Shown here in pieces: positions 41,188 through 43,926 of a DNA stretch of 43,926 bases. How positions within the stretch are numbered: the stretch's first letter is position 1; every line of letters begins with the position of its first letter. Origin of the DNA: Anaerolineae bacterium (lineage in GTDB: Bacteria; Chloroflexota; Anaerolineae; JAAYZQ01). Where the stretch lies: contig JAMJFU010000006.1 in assembly GCA_023544525.1 (NCBI GenBank), forward strand, positions 1 to 43,926, read 5' to 3'. Under the pieces are notes generated by a model. It saw only the letters and a program-made list of their open reading frames with translations. It searched no databases and was not told the DNA's origin. Position numbers and translations under genes: made by a program.

Positions 41188-41790
41188 ATGTCGAAAAGCC
41201 AACCGCGTCGCAGAGAACTAAAGCCTTTAAAGATTAGTTGTACCAGTGCAGATTGTGAGAGTGGGCTGCATTGCTTCAAGAAGTCTCGTAGTATGTCAGA
41301 AGCAGAGCGCGGAATTTGTCGCTATTGCGGGGCCGACCTTATCGACTGGCAGCGTGTTCACAGACGAAATCTTGGCGATGCTGCATTTGTATTTGAATCT
41401 CTCAAGTACGAACTTGTGCGACATCACTACTGGCACAAATCGATTGATTTGAAAGCTATGAATCATGCACGTCGCAAAGGTCGGCAGGGGCTGCGTGAAG
41501 CGGCAAGACATAGGCTCAAGAAATACACCGCACCCCAGCATCCATTCCGTGATGGGATGCAAACGCCATGGGAAGGGAATGTGATATTCTACGCTCAACA
41601 TGCTTTGGCTTGTTGTTGTCGGACTTGTTTGGAATACTGGCATGGCATACCCAAAGGAGTTGAGCTGTCTGATGAGGAATTGGACTACTTGGTGGAGTTG
41701 ATGATGATGTACGTTGATGACAGAATGCCCGATCTAACTGAAAGGGGCGAGAAAGTTCCTCCTATCCGCCGTACAGCGCGTGCGAGTTGA
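41188..41790 (+). CDS. Cys-rich protein, DUF4186-like C-terminal half
   Basis: A 200-residue protein. The N-terminal third has a possible zinc site: C18, C23, C29 and then CRYCGA (C44, C47). The C-terminal half reads HPFRDGMQTPWEGNVIF and AQHALACCCRTCLEYWHGIP, which resembles DUF4186 (HATATCCRGCL..WH-type motif). I recall this family only as uncharacterised. GGAGCGGACAAG precedes the ATG. Its stop overlaps the TTG start of the radical SAM gene, so the two are probably translationally coupled and may work together. Confidence 0.72.
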   Translation: MSKSQPRRRELKPLKISCTSADCESGLHCFKKSRSMSEAERGICRYCGADLIDWQRVHRRNLGDAAFVFESLKYELVRHHYWHKSIDLKAMNHARRKGRQGLREAARHRLKKYTAPQHPFRDGMQTPWEGNVIFYAQHALACCCRTCLEYWHGIPKGVELSDEELDYLVELMMMYVDDRMPDLTERGEKVPPIRRTARAS

Positions 41791-42863
41791 TAGTGAGAAG
41801 GAAATTTATCGATACCGACAGATTTTCTCAGAAAATGAGGACACGTGCGATAGCTCTAGAAGACCGTGGTCTACTTATCGCCAATTTCTACGGATCTACG
41901 CAAGAAGGGGATCTGACTGCACCGCCTAATTGCGATGGATTTGGTCGTGTTCGACACTTTCGACGCGCGACCAATCCTAACTGGCCTCCAGATCCGTTGC
42001 CCATAGAACCAGCGTGTCGTGCCCTCGGGTTGGAGGCTCGCGATAGCATACGAGCACAAGTCTTCCAAATTGCAGCGTGTAATTGGCGCTGTTGGTACTG
42101 CTTCGTTGACTATAGACTGCTTTCTGCAGATCAACGGTATGCAGCCTTCTTAACACCGAAAGAGCTGATCGATTTATATCTGAAAGAATCAGATAGACCT
42201 CTGGTTATTGATCTTTCAGGTGGGCATCCTGATTTAGTCCCCGAATGGGTGCCATGGATGATGCAAGGATTACGGGCTCGCGGATTGGACAGAGAGACAT
42301 ACCTTTGGTCAGATGATAACCTAAGTACCGGTTTTTTCTGGAAACATCTCAATTCCGAAGATATGGACCTGATCTGTGATTACTCTCACTACGGGAGGGT
42401 CTGCTGCTTCAAAGGCTTTGATGGACTTTCGTTCTCATTCAATACTAGAGCAGCTCCTAACCGCTTTGATCGACAATTTGAGCTCATGGAGCGATTGTTG
42501 CGCTTGGGGCTAGATCTGTACTGCTATGCCACGTTTACGACTCCTATTGCGAACAAGACTGGTGAACCTATGGCAAGGTTCGTGGACAGGCTACAGCAGC
42601 TAGATCCGAACTTGCCACTAAGAACTGTCCCCCTTGAAATCGGGATTTACGGTCCTGTGAAAGACCGACTTCACTCAGTTCCTTCTGTAGCTCTCGACAA
42701 CCAGTATCGAGCGGTGGAAGCTTGGTTGAGGGAGTTGGAAACAAGGTATTCAGGCCAAGAACTGAACAAGCCCATCACAGAAGTCCCACTCCGGCACCAA
42801 AGGCATCCAAAGGCGGAAAAATCGGAGCCCCGTGGTCAGAACCATGTTCTCGGGACACTCTAG
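41787..42863 (+). CDS. Radical SAM enzyme of unknown substrate
   Basis: A 358-residue protein with the radical SAM cluster motif C98-N-W-R-C102-W-Y-C105 (CX3CX2C), followed by the expected VIDLSGGHPDL (the GGE-like SAM-binding strand) and a TIM-barrel-like tail. No SPASM or other second cluster is evident, and the 90-residue N-terminal extension is unusual. It begins with TTG at 41787 inside TTGA overlapping the preceding stop. Together with the DUF4186-like, ASCH and kinase neighbours it suggests modification of a nucleotide or nucleic acid; this is inference from context only. Confidence 0.85.
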   Translation: MIVRRKFIDTDRFSQKMRTRAIALEDRGLLIANFYGSTQEGDLTAPPNCDGFGRVRHFRRATNPNWPPDPLPIEPACRALGLEARDSIRAQVFQIAACNWRCWYCFVDYRLLSADQRYAAFLTPKELIDLYLKESDRPLVIDLSGGHPDLVPEWVPWMMQGLRARGLDRETYLWSDDNLSTGFFWKHLNSEDMDLICDYSHYGRVCCFKGFDGLSFSFNTRAAPNRFDRQFELMERLLRLGLDLYCYATFTTPIANKTGEPMARFVDRLQQLDPNLPLRTVPLEIGIYGPVKDRLHSVPSVALDNQYRAVEAWLRELETRYSGQELNKPITEVPLRHQRHPKAEKSEPRGQNHVLGTL

Positions 42864-42896
42864 CCATTCTAGCTGGTTTCATGAAAGGATCAATAA

Positions 42897-43430
42897 ATGT
42901 GCAACTGGCAGAGTACTGTAGTCGAAAGTGTTCTATCAGCGGTCGCAGGCGACAGCTTTTGGGAGAGTCACTTGCGGCAGATTGTCTTCGATGACACATC
43001 TCCTATTGGATTGCATCTGGCAGTGTTCATCGAACCATACTTGAGGTATATCCTTGAGGAAAAGAAGACTGTGGAGTCTCGATTCAGTGTTCATCGTAGG
43101 GCACCTTATGGTCAGATTGCTGCAGGAGACATAGTATTCTTGAAACGTTCTGGAGGTCCAGTCGTTGGACTTTGCCTTGTTTCCAATGTGTGGTTCTACA
43201 ATCTGGACGCGGCATCGTGGCATGGCTTGCGTACTGAATTTGCTCAAGCGCTTTGTGCTCAGGATCCCGAATTCTGGGAGACCCGAAAGCACGCATCGTT
43301 TGCCACACTTATGCGCCTATCGACTGTCACTCCTATTGACCCTATCCTGGTTCCTAAGAGAGACAGGCGAGGATGGGTTGTGCTACGGACGACGCTGAGT
43401 GGTAGTGACAACAAAGTGTTGTTTCAGTGA
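42897..43430 (+). CDS. ASCH (PUA-like) domain protein
   Basis: A 177-residue protein. After a 40-residue N-terminal segment comes an ASCH-like fold: HLAVFIEPYLRYILEEKKTV, then ESRFSVHRRAP, GQIAAGDIVFLKRSGGPVVG and CLVSNVWFY. This is the beta-barrel core with the K-T-x-E-x-R signature used by ASCH/PUA-like domains to bind RNA or modified nucleotides. AAAGGA precedes the ATG at 42897. Its stop overlaps the GTG of the next gene by GTGA, indicating coupled translation. Confidence 0.8.
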   Translation: MCNWQSTVVESVLSAVAGDSFWESHLRQIVFDDTSPIGLHLAVFIEPYLRYILEEKKTVESRFSVHRRAPYGQIAAGDIVFLKRSGGPVVGLCLVSNVWFYNLDAASWHGLRTEFAQALCAQDPEFWETRKHASFATLMRLSTVTPIDPILVPKRDRRGWVVLRTTLSGSDNKVLFQ

Positions 43431-43926
43431 ACACGTTTGTCTTGGCTTTCTCGGGTTCAATCGGCAGTGGCAAAACCACAATCACAGAGGCAGTGGCGAA
43501 GTCGCTAGGATGGAAGCTTGCCAGCTTCGGCCGTGTTGTTAGAAAAGAGGCTAGGCAAAGGGGGCTAGATCCAGAATCGCGTGAAACACTACAACTTCTG
43601 GGCAGCGAATTGATCGAGGAGGGATGGGAAGGCTTCTGCCAAGCTGTTCTAGTGGATGCAGGTTGGAAACAAGGCGAAGGATTGCTGGTAGACGGAATCC
43701 GCCACATAGAAGCTTTGGAGATGCTCCGTATATTAGTGCAGCCACTACGGCTGTTCTTAATTCATGTGCATGTCAAGGCATGTATGCGGGAGAAACGATT
43801 ATTTAACAGAAATGGCTACACTAAGCAGGACATATATGAGATGGATCGGCATAAGTGCATAATCCGGGCCATGCCGACCACTGATTCCGATGGATGCCGT
43901 CCACCTGTTCCGAGCGATGCCGTCCA
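43427..43926 (+). CDS. P-loop NTPase (nucleotide kinase-like), 3' end interrupted/partial
   Basis: A GTG start at 43427 in GTGA overlapping the previous stop gives FVLAFSGSIGSGKTTITEAV, a clear Walker A (GSIGSGKT, 10-17) of the adenylate kinase / dephospho-CoA kinase fold, then FGRVVRKEA and VDGIRHIEAL (Walker-B-like strand). It remains open to the window edge, but the family's expected lid ending (DRH-x-x-E-like) breaks off after YEMDRHKCI. From about 43854 the translation follows a set of 23-bp repeats, so the gene seems truncated by an inserted element. Predicted role: phosphorylation of a (modified) nucleotide or cofactor. Confidence 0.78.
   Translation, partial: MNTFVLAFSGSIGSGKTTITEAVAKSLGWKLASFGRVVRKEARQRGLDPESRETLQLLGSELIEEGWEGFCQAVLVDAGWKQGEGLLVDGIRHIEALEMLRILVQPLRLFLIHVHVKACMREKRLFNRNGYTKQDIYEMDRHKCIIRAMPTTDSDGCRPPVPSDAV
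43854..43926. mobile_element. Terminal repeats of an IS21-like insertion sequence (left end, partial)
   Basis: Three 23-bp units begin at 43871, 43894 and 43917: ATGCCGACCACTGATTCCG, ATGCCGTCCACCTGTTCCG and ATGCCGTCCA (cut by the edge). Multiple subterminal repeats of this GACCAC-TGTTCCG style are typical of IS21-family ends. The element may start at TGCATAATCC (43854), where the kinase similarity stops. The transposase genes lie outside the window. Confidence 0.55.

Overview
The window is GC-rich bacterial DNA, densely packed with catabolic genes in long, tightly spaced operons (many ATGA/TGATG overlaps). Its last ~4.5 kb is visibly lower in GC and holds an island-like gene set. There are no rRNA or tRNA genes and no CRISPR array. 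The gene families, the strong TTGACA/TATAAT promoters and the short intergenic repeats would fit a heterotrophic Chloroflexota-type bacterium, possibly a metagenome-assembled genome, but this taxonomic guess is tentative.

Region 1 (1-9292, minus strand) is one operon. Its first four genes encode a molybdenum hydroxylase in FAD / [2Fe-2S] / large Mo / medium Mo order, with the Mo-cofactor protein split in two as in nicotinate dehydrogenase. They are followed by a VOC protein, a cyclase-family metal hydrolase, an SDR, a class III aminotransferase, a zinc MDR dehydrogenase and a two-subunit transketolase that runs off the left edge. Region 2 (9293-13227) holds a second MDR dehydrogenase (+), an SDR and a cupin (-), and a GntR/FCD regulator (+). 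Region 3 (13479-18243, +) holds E1 alpha and beta of a 2-oxoacid dehydrogenase, a phosphoglycerate kinase remnant, a LarA-family protein and an MFS transporter.

Region 4 (18372-31892, -) is a 12-gene operon read from a GntR/UTRA regulator: AHL-lactonase-like MBL protein, Tm-1-like (UPF0261) protein, UroD-family protein, class I aldolase, second Tm-1-like protein, second UroD-family protein, RuBisCO-like protein, 3-hydroxyacyl-CoA-dehydrogenase-family enzyme, BKACE (DUF849), IlvD/Edd dehydratase and UlaG-like lactonase. It looks like a complete but unassigned pathway for a hydroxy or sugar acid. Region 5 (32129-33614, +) repeats the cyclase-SDR pair of region 1. Region 6 (33708-37373, -) holds a third Tm-1-like protein with a MoxR ATPase and a VWA protein of the CoxD/CoxE type, which may mature the Mo hydroxylase.

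A palindromic operator, ATCGATNATCGAT, occurs five times: just downstream of the -10 boxes of the Mo-hydroxylase operon, the cupin gene, the GntR/FCD gene itself and the E1 operon, and between the divergent promoters at 31.93-32.04 kb. This joins the scattered operons into one probable regulon of the GntR/FCD protein.

Region 7 (37374-39230) is mostly degenerate or unrecognised sequence. Region 8 (39429-43926, +, low GC) carries a DUF4160 protein, a DUF2442-HTH-ImmA/IrrE protein, a Cys-rich DUF4186-like protein, a radical SAM enzyme, an ASCH-domain protein and a P-loop kinase. The kinase appears to be interrupted at the right edge by the end of an IS21-like element with 23-bp repeats. Regions 4 and 8 are the best candidates for undescribed systems.
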